The notes: a model not told the origin generated them from the sequence alone. Positions 11,061 through 22,415 are shown, numbered from the stretch's first letter. The stretch: DNA of 64,000 nt from Helianthus annuus (GCF_002127325.2 NC_035443.2:146210073-146274072), one strand, 5' to 3'. Made by a program: numbers and translations.

Positions 11061-11720
11061 TGGGGTGCAACATGTTAACTTATTAAAATCACAAACACTT
11101 ATACTTTATCTTTATGCACAAACAATCCAATACATGCATGCATATGTTATACTTGATTCGTTTATCTAGGTTTGTTTGTTTTGTGATTAAACTTGTCATT
11201 AACTTCGATCAAGCCTACCCTTAACATGTATAGCGCTATAGGAGTAACGCACCGCCTGTGAATGTTGGGTTATGTTAAGATTCTTTACTTGCGTTAAACT
11301 TTGGTTTGACTTGATTATTCACATGCTAGATTTACGATAATCTTGATAACATAGTTTACAATGTGGATTCGTTTAAACATTTTTATACTTATGCTATGTA
11401 CTTAAAACTTGTGTACTCGCCAATGCTTTTGTGTTGAACTATACTTTAATATGTTGCAGGTTGATGATGATGATTATGATGAATCTAGTAGGGACGACCT
11501 AGAAACGCATATTGAAATACTATATGAGCTTACTTTATTTTTGTTGAACCTTGTCGTAGTGTCTTTTAATGTTGTACTTTGATTTCCATGTTGTATTTGA
11601 CAATTATTGTTATGATATGAAATCGGTCTTGAATTAAACATTGTCACAAATAGTGTTATGTGTGATAAACAATCTATTTCGTCTCACTCCGATGTTTCCG
11701 TCATCGGTTGGGGTGTGACA
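11061..11720 (+). mobile_element. 3' part of an older LTR
   Basis: Ends in GGGGTGTGACA, the same terminal form as the Tekay-type LTRs further on, and contains an acceptor-like ATATGTTGCAG|G followed by a GAT-rich stretch. Its left part is cut off by the Athila insertion at 11060/11061, so the rest should lie left of the window. No primer site or gag follows at 11721, so it is a solo or truncated LTR. Confidence 0.55.
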
Positions 11721-12759
11721 CAACCACATTCACTAAATCTCACCATCAAAATTGTTAATTTACTACAATTATACCCACAACCCACAGTCTTCGAATAATA
11801 GATACAGTCAAATTAGTTCTTCTTGCACTTTGATAAATCTTTAATTAAACACAAACCCCGGCGTAGTAAACCATCCATAACCGTCTTGCTGTTTTCACCA
11901 TAATCCCACCTACCAATGGCGGCTCTCCTCCCTCATTACCCGATAACCCAAACTTTTGGGAACAAAATCTCTAGGGTTTCGGTACCTCATCCAACAATTA
12001 AGCTCGATGTGAAACGCTTCGCCACCAGGTCCGTAATGCATGTCATCACGAACACGAACGAACCCAAAAGTCTGGGTCTTGATGTTGTGACGGAGACAGA
12101 GTTGACGCACAAGGGGGTTTTTGGGCCTCAGTAAGACTAAAGTGGTCTGCACTGTTGGGACCCGCCTACTGTTCTTATGATTAGTTGGAGAAATTGGCTC
12201 TGGGAGGGATGAATGTGGCTCGGCTTAACATGTGTCACAATACAAAAGAGTGACATCAAAATGTCATCAGGAAGATCAAGAAGCTGAATTATGAAAAAGG
12301 GTTTTGTGTTTCTGTGATGATGGATATAGAAGGCAGTCAGATTCATGTTGTTGATCATGGTGCCCCTTCCTTATTAAAAGCAGAGGTAATTGTTTCTTTT
12401 GTTAGGGGCGGTGGTTGAAGGCGACGACGGAGGGTGGTGTTGGATGACCGGAGGTGAGTGGTGAAATGTGGGTCAGAGGTGAGTCTGCTGATTTGGGATT
12501 TTAGGGTTCAAGATGGAGAAACTTAAACTTTATAAATGATTAAGGTGGGTCCCACATACCTTTTTATAAATGATTATTTGATGTTTTTTTTTGTAAGGAA
12601 AGGGTATTTTGGTCATTTCGCACTCACTTAACACCAAAAAACTAACCCTCATCTATGCCAGGGACTATCCGGGAATGAAAATGCAAAAGTTGAGGACTAT
12701 AGCTGTAATTTTAGAAAGTTGGAGACTAAAGGTGAAAAATGGGCAAACCACAAGGACTA
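11721..12759. mobile_element. left part of a Mutator-like element carrying pyruvate kinase exon 1
   Basis: The segment 12590-12759 resembles the terminal repeat of the complete MULE at 59579-61100 (shared phrases: GGGACTATCCGGGAA, TTTTAGAAAGTTG, GGTGAAAAA, AAGGAAAGGGTATTTT). Element B splits it; the last 21 bases lie at 22411-22431 and end in TTTTTCTC like the other copy. The left terminus is not found. Confidence 0.6.
11916..12385 (+). pseudogene. plastidial pyruvate kinase exon 1 fragment
   Basis: The first 72 codons (MAALLPHYPITQTFGNK...) look like a plastid transit peptide ending ...THKGVFGPQ. Read through a frameshift near 12132 and another near 12163, the sequence encodes TKVVCTVG, then LEKLALGGMNVARLNMCHNT, then HQNVIRKIKKLN, KGFCVSVMMDIEGSQIHVVD and HGAPS, which is the N-terminal catalytic region of plant plastid pyruvate kinase (PKP4-like by memory). 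In-frame TAG and TGA codons also interrupt it. It stops at KAE|GTAATT, an exon-intron border, after which element terminal sequence begins. It cannot make enzyme. The unspliced border shows it came from genomic DNA, not from an mRNA copy. Confidence 0.82.
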
Positions 12760-12997
12760 TGTGACAACTCGAATTTCCACGATTTCTATCTTCGCATTTA
12801 TTACACGTTAATTGTTTGGATTGTTTGTTTTCACGACTTGTTGTCTCACAACTGTACACGTTATAATATGTTGAATCGTACTATGGTTGATTATGTATAT
12901 ATGTTGGTGTGCATTATATAAGTGTGTATGTGAATTATATATATATTTGGTGGGATGTGGATAACTAATAGAACTAGCATACTTGGCTAAACATCCC

Positions 12998-13110
12998 TCA
13001 CGAAAACACTTCCACTTGAAAACACCCCCACTCTCATGAAAACACTTTCTGATGAAAACACATATGTGTTTTCGTCCATCATGGGTCCAGCGAAAACAGA
13101 ATGGGCCTTG
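12998..13110 (+). promoter_or_regulatory. word cluster 1 of element B LTR
   Basis: Six copies of GAAAACAC / GTGTTTTC in both orientations, including the palindrome ACACATATGTGT, just upstream of ATGGGCCTTGGCCCA (site II type) and the presumed transcription start. Repeated at 20397-20510 in the 3' LTR. Confidence 0.7.
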
Positions 13111-13716
13111 GCCCAGTAGCGATCTAGTATACGTGTTAGTATTAACCCTTACGCATGAACGGTATTCGGAAAAAAAAAACAAACCCTAACCACCTCTCAC
13201 ATTCTCTCTACCCTTGAACCTGACGGCAATCTTGTATTCCCCGAATCTCTCCGGATCGATCCGATCATTTATCCATTCATCGCGGTTAGTGTTAATCCTT
13301 AAACGATTAGTTTATTCCAATCACTTTGATTTATTTGTTTATAGCATGATGTAACTGTTATTTAGTTCGGATTGTGGATTGTATGATCAGTTATATTAAT
13401 TGTTGTATGCGAAACCTGGTGTGATCTAAGAGTTCTAGGATTACTATGATTGAATGATTAATCTCGAGTGATGTGAAGGTGATCAGGATCTAAAAGCATG
13501 TTAACTTGTTAACAGTGTTTGAGTAGGTGATATGTTAAGCTATTGCTGAATGCATAAAAGGGTCTTGATAAATGTTACGATTGCTGTTGTATGATCGGTG
13601 ATAGGGTTCTTGAATTGCACGAATTGATATGATTAACTGTATGTTGCAAGAGACGAAACTGTTATATGATTTCTTGGATTATTCGTAGTTGCTGTTGATG
13701 ATGATGCCTTGGACGA

Positions 13717-13915
13717 AAACCCCCACCCAACGAAAACACCACATGAACGAAATCACCTTAGGTGTTTTCGGCTAAGGTGATTTCGGCCCATATAGTGTTT
13801 TCGGCCCAACTGGTTTTCGCCCCAAATGGTTTTCGGCCTTTAGTGTTTTCGGCCCAAAAGTGATTTCGGCCCAAGTTTTGGTTTTCGCCCACTAAGTGAT
13901 TTCACCTAATAATCT
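13717..13915 (+). repeat. word cluster 2 of element B LTR
   Basis: About ten near-copies of GTGWTTTCGGCCCA / GGTTTTCGCCCA, preceded by reverse-oriented CGAAAACACC words. The same core word as cluster 1. Copy in the 3' LTR at 21113-21310. Confidence 0.85.
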
Positions 13916-14411
13916 GTAACCTTGTATCTTGAATATTAAACTGTACGTGGTTAACTCTGTTATGTTATTAACTCTGCTAACTGGATTAACCCTGTTAATT
14001 GTGTGACTCCATTACACATATCAATCCAGTAAATCTTGTTAACTAGGTTAAGTGAGTTATTGAATAATTATGGTTAGTACAAACGGTGAAGGACTTGTTT
14101 ATGAAACATGAGTTACATGAAACTGTTTTGGTAAACTGATACGTGGTACACGATGATAATTGCCAAGCACTTTGTGACATAGATTGTGTGTGAAACTTGT
14201 CCAACATGAACTAACTGTGTGTAAATGCATACTCTAGGCTTTGATTGATTTCTTGTGAGCACTTAACTTAGCATACCGAGCAAACCAAGGTGAGTTCACA
14301 CAGCCAAGGCATGGGGTTCCCGGGTGGGAATGGGTGTTGTTGAATTATTGTACATACTCAGCTGATAGAACCGAACGATAAGATACGACTAGACTAGTAA
14401 CACTTACTGAA

Positions 14412-14612
14412 CTGATCTTCGCACACCTGCCAAGGGTTGGCCGCGATATTATGACTGACTTCGCACACCTGCCTTTGGAAGGCCACAAACTAAACTTACT
14501 AACATCTTCGCACACCTGCCTGGTAGGCCGCGATACAAATAAACCTAGTCTAGAATACTTGGGATAGTTTTTCCCCTAATCTTCGCATACCTGCCTGGGA
14601 GGCCGCGATGGA
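14412..14612 (+). repeat. hairpin repeats CTTCGCACACCTGCC..GGCCGCGA
   Basis: Four copies of a 30-40-bp unit with a CCTGCC/GGNAGG stem, spaced by about 50 bp, inside the putative leader intron. The 3' LTR copy is at 21812-22008. Confidence 0.85.
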
Positions 14613-15017
14613 AATATGATACATGATATAAACGAACGAACATACTATTACTCACACTATACTGTTACTGAACTGTTAACTGTGAACTCGCTCAACTAGT
14701 TGTTGACTCTCTGCTGCATGCCTTGCAGGACCTTAGGTACTTATGGAGCTTGCACAAGGAGGAGCAGGTCGTTGTGGGATTCGGATCGTAGACATTATGC
14801 TAAACAATTGAACTTATAACTTTACTTTGGATTTTCATTATTTCGCTTCCGCTATTGATACTATGTTTGGTTTGGAACATCAATCGTATTGATTTGGGTT
14901 TTACAAACTATCTTATTTATATTATGCTATGTTCAATATGATTGATGGCTTGGTCCTGGTCATGTCACGCCTCCAAGCGGTGGTACTCCGCGTGTGGATT
15001 TTGGGGGTGTGACAGAT

Positions 15018-15035
15018 TGGTATCAGAGCCATTGG
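15018..15035 (+). other. primer-binding site of element B, tRNA-iMet type
   Basis: TGGTATCAGAGCCATTGG three bases after the 5' LTR; complementary to the 3' end of initiator tRNA-Met, as usual for Tekay elements. Confidence 0.92.
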
Positions 15036-15326
15036 TTATAGAGAACTTGGTTTTAATATGGGAAAATGTTTTATTAAAACCAGACTATAACCAGAACAGT
15101 GCTCTCAACGATCCACAACGACGCTTCGCTCCACGTGCAAGACTCGACATCCTAGGTAATAAGGTTTATGTTTATTACCTGCTTGCTAGAATTGCATAGA
15201 ACTTTGCTCGTAGTATGCTTACCTTACTTTTGCTCACTACTTGTTATTGCCTAAAAACCTCTATGTGCTTACACTCTTCTGTCATCGCTCTATTCGCGAA
15301 CCTCTCTAACTCATGTTGCATTTGCT

Positions 15327-15423
15327 ATGAAGATCATGTCTGGACGAATTAACATGACTCAAGCCCAGCTAGAGGCTCTCGTTCAAGCTCAAGTTGCTGC
15401 GGCACTTGCAGCTACTCAAGCAG
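15327..15423 (+). CDS. gag exon 1 of element B
   Basis: ATG AAG ATC ATG TCT GGA CGA; encodes about 32 residues (MKIMSGRINMTQAQLEAL..., Ala/Gln-rich) and ends CAAGCAG|GTAGTA in phase 1. Element D has the same start codon context and the same exon end. Joining to 15514 gives a continuous gag frame (…[12 protein letters not shown]). Confidence 0.65.
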
Positions 15424-15513
15424 GTAGTATAGCTTGCAGTATAGACTCACACTAGGATCTTTAGATCCTACATTAACTCTCGTATTTAACTTTGTCCTAT
15501 TCGTACACAATAG
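15424..15513 (+). other. putative 90-nt gag intron of element B
   Basis: GTAGTATAG ... TACACAATAG, phase 1. A TTTAGATCCTAC block inside is shared with the corresponding intron of element D (39947-40033), as are the flanking coding sequences. Confidence 0.62.
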
Positions 15514-18500
15514 GTCAACGCGCGCAGCAGCCTGTCTGCACTTTCAAGAACTTCATGGACTGTCGTCCAAGCACTTTCAGTGGCACCGAGGGGGCAGTGG
15601 GACTCCTCCATTGGTTTGAGAAGCTAGAGTTAGTGTTCGAAATGTGTGAATGCCCTGAGGCACGCAGGGTCAAGTATGCCACTGGCACGTTGGAAGGGAT
15701 TGCGCTCACCTGGTGGAACGCGCAAGTACAGATCCTAGGGTTGGCAGCTGCTAACGCCACACCTTGGGAGGATTTCAAGGAATTGATTAAGCGTGAGTAT
15801 TGCACACGAGATGACATTCATAAGTTGGAAAATGAGCTATACCACTTGAAAATGACGGGGTCAGAGATAGAGGCTTACACGAAACGATCAAATGAACTGG
15901 CCATCTTATGTCCAACGATGGTGGACCCTCCAGTTAAGCGCATCGAGTTGTATCTCAAGGGGCTTGCGCCAGAGATTCAGAGCCACGTGACGTCGGCTAA
16001 CCTCAACAATATCCAAGACATTCAGCGTCTTGCTCACCGACTCACCGATCAAGCAGTGGATCAGAACAAGCTGCCAAAACGCATCAGTGCTACCACTACT
16101 GCCACTACTACTCCAGCTACTACTTCTGCCACACCCAGCGAGAACAAAAGAAAGTGGGATGGGGATTCCAGCAGGGGATCAGTATCTGTTCAGTCCCAAA
16201 CACAGCAGCGTCGCACCAACGACTACCAGAGTCCGAATCAGCAATCATCGGGCAGTCAGGGGCAGAGTGGTTATAGGGGAACTCACCCGTGGTGTAATAG
16301 GTGCAACAAACACCACAGTGGGAGATGTCGCAGGGAACGTTGTCAAAGATGCCTCAAGCCGGGTCATGAGGCAAAGGATTGTAGAAGCTCACGGCCAGCA
16401 AATCAGAACCAGCAACTCCCACCGCCAGCTCCACAGAACCAGCAGCAGCAGCCACAGCGTGGAAACCGGGGATGTTTCCAGTGTGGGGCTGAAGGCCACT
16501 ACAAACGTGATTGCCCTCAATTGAACCAGAACCAGAATCGCAACAACAACAACAACCAGGGCAACGGGAACACCAACAACAACAACGGGGGAAACAACAA
16601 TAACAATGGGAACGAAGCTCGGGGTCGTGCTTTTGTATTGGGTCGGGGCGACGCCATGAATGATCCCAACGTGGTTATGGGTAAGTTTCTTCTCGACGAT
16701 ATTTACGTTACTGTCTTATTTGATTCGGGTGCTGATACAAGTTATATGTCCTTGAAAATGAGTAAACTGTTAAAACGTACACCAACACCCCTAAACACTA
16801 AACATGTCGTAGAGTTAGCAAATGGTAAGAACGTAGAAGCCGCACACGTAATCAAGGGTTGTAGCATTGTTTTAGCTGGTCAGACCTTCTTGATTGATCT
16901 TATACCCATAGTTTTGGGTAGCTTCGACGTTGTCATCGGTATGGATTGGTTATCCCAACATCACGCGGAAATTTTATGCAAGGAAAAGATCATTCGTATT
17001 CCTCGTTCTAGCCGAGAACCTCTCGAAGTTCAAGGCGACAAGAGTGGTGCTGTGGTTGGCATCATTTCCTTCTTAAAGGCGCAGAAATGGTTACGAAAGG
17101 GGCACACTGCAATTCTGGCACTTGTCACTGACGCATCAGCAAAGGAAAAGAAGCTGGAGGATATTCCAGTTGTATGTGACTTTCCACAGGTGTTTCCTGA
17201 AGATTTACCCGGTTTACCACCTCATCGCCAAGTCGAGTTCCAGATTGAGTTAGCTCCTGGAGCAGCACCGATAGCTCGAGCACCGTATCGTTTAGCTCCA
17301 ACTGAATTGGAGGAACTGTCAAAGCAACTGCAAGAGCTCTTGGATAAGGGCTTTATTCGTCCAAGCTCTTCGCCTTGGGGAGCTCCAGTGTTATTTGTGA
17401 AGAAGAAAGACGGTACTTTCAGGATGTGCATCGACTACCGCGAACTGAACAAGGTAACGGTGAAGAACCGTTATCCTCTTCCGCGTATAGACGATCTATT
17501 CGACCAGTTGCAGGGGTCGAGTTACTACTCCAAGATAGACTTGAGGTCAGGGTATCATCAGCTGAGAGTCCGGGATGAGGACGTCTCTAAAACCGCATTC
17601 AGAACTCGCTACGGTCACTACGAGTTTCTTGTCATGCCATTTGGGTTAACGAACGCGCCTGCCGTATTTATGGATCTGATGAACAGGGTGTGCAAGCCGT
17701 ACTTAGACAAGTTCGTGATTGTCTTCATCGACGACATTCTGATTTACTCCAAGAGCCAAGAGGAGCACGAACAACACCTACGATTGATTTTGGAACTCCT
17801 TCGAAAGGAACAACTATACGCCAAGTTTTCAAAATGCGACTTCTGGCTTCGTGAAGTCCACTTCTTGGGCCATGTGGTGAACGGGGATGGGATTCATGTT
17901 GATCCATCCAAGGTAGATTCGATCAGAAACTGGCCTGCACCACGTACACCAACGGAAATACGCCAATTCTTGGGTTTGGCGGGTTACTACAGACGGTTCA
18001 TCAAAGACTTCTCCAAGATCGCACAGCCGCTTACGTTGCTGACACAGAAGGGTGTCACTTACCGTTGGGGAGATTCTCAGGAAACTGCTTTTCAGTACCT
18101 AAAGGATAGGCTTTGCAGCGCACCTATTCTCTCACTGCCAGAGGGCACGGAAGATTTTGTGGTTTATTGTGACGCGTCGATACAGGGTCTTGGGTGTGTA
18201 TTGATGCAGCGGGATAAGGTTATTGCTTACGCTTCTCGTCAACTCAAGGTTCACGAACGGAACTACACGACGCACGATTTAGAGCTGGGAGCTGTTGTTT
18301 TCGCGCTTAAGATATGGCGACACTACCTGTACGGTACCAGGTGCACGATTTACACCGATCACAGGAGTCTCGAGCATATCCTTAAGCAAAAGGATTTGAA
18401 CATGCGTCAAAGAAGATGGGTTGAACTTCTGAACGACTACGAATGCGCCATCAAGTACCATCCAGGCAAGGCCAATGTTGTGGCTGATGCTCTCAGTCGG

Positions 18501-19925
18501 AAAGACACTCTACCTAGACGCGTACGAGCCTTGCAGCTCACTATTCAGTCCGGTCTTCCTGCACAGATACGAACTGCTCAGATAGAAGCATTGAAACCCG
18601 AAAACATCAAGGCTGAAGCCTTACGCGGCTCAAGGCAACGAATGGAACAAAAGGAAGATGGTGCATACTATGTAACGGGGCGTATTTGGGTCCCACTTTT
18701 TGGCGGTTTACGCGAGCTGGTAATGGACGAAGCTCACAAGTCACGCTACTCGGTACATCCAGGGTCGGATAAAATGTACCACGACATCAAAACAACATAC
18801 TGGTGGCCAAGCATGAAAGCCCACATCGCAACGTACGTCGGCAAATGTTTGACTTGTGCGAGGGTCAAGGTCGAGTACCAGAAACCAGCGGGCCTACTTC
18901 AACAACCTAAGATACCGCAATGGAAATGGGAAGAAATTTCCATGGATTTCGTTACAGGCCTACCCAGATCCCAGCGCGGGAATGATACCATATGGGTGAT
19001 CGTGGATCGACTCACAAAGTCTGCACACTTCCTAGCTATAAAGGAAACGGATAAGTTCTCCACTCTTGCAGACATCTATCTTAAAGAAGTTGTTTCAAGG
19101 CACGGGGTGCCCACTTCCATCATTTCAGATCGGGATGCACGATTCACGTCAGAACTATGGCAAGCGATGCACAAATCTTTCGGCTCACGGTTAGATATGA
19201 GCACAGCGTATCACCCTCAGACGGATGGGCAGTCTGAGCGAACGATCCAAACTCTTGAAGACATGCTTCGAGCGTGTGTCATCGATTTCGGCAACGGCTG
19301 GGAAAAACATCTCCCTCTGGTGGAGTTTTCATATAATAACAGCTATCACACCAGCATTCAAGCCGCTCCATTCGAGGCATTGTACGGGCGTAAATGCCGG
19401 TCACCTCTCTGTTGGGCAGAGGTGGGGGATAGTCAGATTACGGGTCCAGAGATTGTAGTGGACGCCACGGAAAAGATTGCGCAAATACGACAACGCATGG
19501 CGGCAGCACGCGACCGTCAGAAAGCATACGCGGATAAGCGTAGGAAACCGTTGGAATTTCAGGTCGGGGACCGGGTTTTACTTAAAGTCTCACCCTGGAA
19601 GGGTGTGGTTCGTTTTGGCAAACGGGGCAAACTAAATCCGTGGTATGTCGGACCGTTCGAAATCGTTGAGAAAATAGGCAAAGTGGCCTACAAGCTAAAC
19701 CTACCAGCTGAACTCGGTGCAGTTCACAACGTATTTCACGTGTCGAATCTGAAGAAGTGCCTGTCAGATGAGACCCTCATAGTTCCTTTTAAGGAACTCA
19801 CTATCGACGAGCGGTTGCAGTTCGTCGAGGAGCCAGTTGAAATCACGGACCGGGATGTTAAGGTCCTCAAAAACAAGAGAATCCCTCTTGTTCGAGTTCA
19901 TTGGAACTCCCTTCGTGGCCCATAG
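15514..19925 (+). CDS. gag-pol polyprotein of element B, exon 2
   Basis: One open frame of about 1470 codons. In order: gag capsid ([26 protein letters not shown]), zinc knuckles ([14 protein letters not shown] near 16340, [14 protein letters not shown] near 16470), protease ([11 protein letters not shown], 16718), reverse transcriptase ([13 protein letters not shown]; catalytic FIDDIL near 17730), RNase H ([23 protein letters not shown]), integrase ([10 protein letters not shown] and CLTCARVK zinc region; DFVTG, SDRDARF and the downstream Glu as catalytic acids) and a chromodomain-like tail. The tail is cut by TAG at 19923 and a second TAG at 19932; element D reads Glu and Trp at these places, so the copy lacks the last few dozen residues. 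Otherwise it looks functional. Makes the virus-like particle and enzymes for reverse transcription and chromatin-directed integration. Confidence 0.93.
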
Positions 19926-20157
19926 TACACCTAGGAACGCGAAGACCAGATGACAGAAAAGTATCCCCAGTTATTCGAAAACCGTGCAACCACTACTGAG
20001 GCTGAAGCTACTACTACAGAATTTCAGGACGAAATTCCAAATCAACGGGGGGATGATGTGACACCCCAGGAAAACTAGTGAACGATACAACTTACCTAGC
20101 TTCCTCAGTGAGTGCGTACCAAATTTCGGGACGAAATTTCTTCTAAGTTGGGGATAA
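19926..20157 (+). other. 3' untranslated stretch with twin polypurine/LTR-start motifs
   Basis: Reading on past the two TAG codons the original C-terminus is visible to about 20078. Two palindromes AATTTC-GGACGAAATT (20021-20037, 20131-20147) are each followed by a purine tract and TGTGACA (20057 and 20158). The second is the functional polypurine tract (AAGTTGGGGATAA, 20145-20157). Confidence 0.7.
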
Positions 20158-22410
20158 TGTGACAACTCGAATTTCCACGATTTCTATCTTCGCATTTATT
20201 ACACGTTAATTGTTTGGATTGTTTGTTTTCACGACTTGTTGTCTCACAACTGTACACGTTATAATATGTTGAATCGTACTATGGTTGATTATGTATATAT
20301 GTTGGTGTGCATTATATAAGTGTGTATGTGAATTATATATATATTTGGTGGGATGTGGATAACTAATAGAACTAGCATACTTGGCTAAACATCCCTCACG
20401 AAAACACTTCCACTTGAAAACACCCCCACTCTCATGAAAACACTTTCTGATGAAAACACATATGTGTTTTCGTCCATCATGGGTCCAGCGAAAACAGAAT
20501 GGGCCTTGGCCCAGTAGCGATCTAGTATACGTGTTAGTATTAACCCTTACGCATGAACGGTATTCGGAAAAAAAAACAAACCCTAACCACCTCTCACATT
20601 CTCTCTACCCTTGAACCTGACGGCAATCTTGTATTCCCCGAATCTCTCCGGATCGATCCGATCATTTATCCATTCATCGCGGTTAGTGTTAATCCTTAAA
20701 CGATTAGTTTATTCCAATCACTTTGATTTATTTGTTTATAGCATGATGTAACTGTTATTTAGTTCGGATTGTGGATTGTATGATCAGTTATATTAATTCT
20801 TGTATGCGAAACCTGGTGTGATCTAAGAGTTCTAGGATTACTATGATTGAATGATTAATCTCGAGTGATGTGAAGGTGATCAGGATCTAAAAGCATGTTA
20901 ACTTGTTAACAGTGTTTGAGTAGGTGATATGTTAAGCTATTGCTGAATGCATAAAAGGGTCTTGATAAATGTTACGATTGCTGTTGTATGATCGGTGATA
21001 GGGTTCTTGAATTGCACGAATTGATATGATTAACTGTATGTTGCAAGAGACGAAACTGTTATATGATTTCTTGGATTATTCGTAGTTGCTGTTGATGATG
21101 ATGCCTTGGACGAAAACCCCCACCCAACGAAAACACCACATGAACGAAATAACCTTAGGTGTTTTCGGCTAAGGTGATTTCGGCCCATATAGTGTTTTCG
21201 GCCCAACTGGTTTTCGCCCCAAATGGTTTTCGGCCTTTAGTGTTTTCGGCCCAAAAGTGATTTCGGCCCAAGTTTTGGTTTTCGCCCACTAAGTGATTTC
21301 ACCTAATAATCTGTAACCTTGTATCTTGAATATTAAACTGTACGTGGTTAACTCTGTTATGTTATTAACTCTGCTAACTGGATTAACCCTGTTAATTGTG
21401 TGACTCCATTACACATATCAATCCAGTAAATCTTGTTAACTAGGTTAAGTGAGTTATTGAATAATTATGGTTAGTACAAACGGTGAAGGACTTGTTTATG
21501 AAACATGAGTTACATGAAACTGTTTTGGTAAACTGATACGTGGTACACGATGATAATTGCCAAGCACTTTGTGACATAGATTGTGTGTGAAACTTGTCCA
21601 ACATGAACTAACTGTGTGTAAATGCATACTCTAGGCTTTGATTGATTTCTTGTGAGCACTTAACTTAGCATACCGAGCAAACCAAGGTGAGTTCACACAG
21701 CCAAGGCATGGGGTTCCCGGGTGGGAATGGGTGTTGTTGAATTATTGTACATACTCAGCTGATAGAACCGAACGATAAGATACGACTAGACTAGTAACAC
21801 TTACTGAACTGATCTTCGCACACCTGCCAAGGGTTGGCCGCGATATTATGACTGACTTCGCACACCTGCCTTTGGAAGGCCGCGAACTAAACTTACTAAC
21901 ATCTTCGCACACCTGCCTGGTAGGCCGCGATACAAATAAACCTAGTCTAGAATACTTGGGATAGTTATCCCCTAATCTTCGCATACCTGCCTGAGAGGCC
22001 GCGATGGAAATATGATACATGATATAAACGAACGAACATACTATTACTCACACTATACTGTTACTGAACTGTTAACTGTGAACTCGCTCAACTAGTTGTT
22101 GACTCTCTGCTGCATGCCTTGCAGGACCTTAGGTACTTATGGAGCTTGCACAAGGAGGAGCAGGTCGTTGTGGGATTCGGATCGTAGACATTATGCTAAA
22201 CAATTGAACTTATAACTTTACTTTGGATTTTCATTATTTCGCTTCCGCTATTGATACTATGTTTGGTTTGGAACATCAATCGTATTGATTTGGGTTTTAC
22301 AAACTATCTTATTTATATTATGCTATGTTCAATATGATTGATGGCTTGGTCCTGGTCATGTCACGCCTCCAAGCGGTGGTACTCCGCGTGTGGATTTTGG
22401 GGGTGTGACA
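20158..22410 (+). mobile_element. 3' LTR of element B
   Basis: 2253 bp, nearly identical to 12760-15014. Differences seen by eye include 20798 (C for G), 21150 region (A for C), 21884-21886 (G, G for A, A) and 21965 region. Confidence 0.95.
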
Positions 22411-22415
22411 GACTA

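Larger units (their letters stand above)
13285..14728 (+). other. putative leader intron in element B LTR
   Basis: Donor-like GTTAGT at 13285 and acceptor GCATGCCTTGCAG ending at 14728; an alternative strong donor AAG|GTGAGT lies at 14290. The same donor and acceptor words occur at equivalent places in the LTRs of elements C and D although the sequence between differs. Contains word cluster 2 and the hairpin repeats. Confidence 0.5.
12760..15014 (+). mobile_element. 5' LTR of element B
   Basis: 2255 bp. Layout: word cluster 1 (GTTTTCG words, 12998-13110), site II motif TGGGCC (13100-13118), telo-box AAACCCTAA (about 13183), CT-rich leader, donor-like CGCG|GTTAGT (13285), word cluster 2 (13717-13915), donor-like AAG|GTGAGT (14290), hairpin repeats (14412-14610), acceptor CCTTGCAG|G (14728). 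Confidence 0.95.
12760..22410 (+). mobile_element. Element B: young Tekay/Del-type Ty3 chromovirus
   Basis: Complete 9651-bp element with two LTRs beginning and ending TGTGACA, an initiator-tRNA-Met primer site, gag-pol and a polypurine tract. It is flanked by a perfect 5-bp duplication GACTA (12755-12759 and 22411-22415). By eye the LTRs differ at about six bases plus two small indels over 2.25 kb, so insertion is recent. It interrupted the terminal repeat of a Mutator-like element. Confidence 0.96.

Noticed and set aside
12137..12358. Minus-strand 73-aa ORF
   Set aside because: Antisense to the pyruvate kinase fragment, which explains the sequence better.
14412..14612. Regularly spaced repeats as a CRISPR-like array
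   Set aside because: Eukaryotic LTR context, unequal spacing, repeated in both LTRs with the same spacers.
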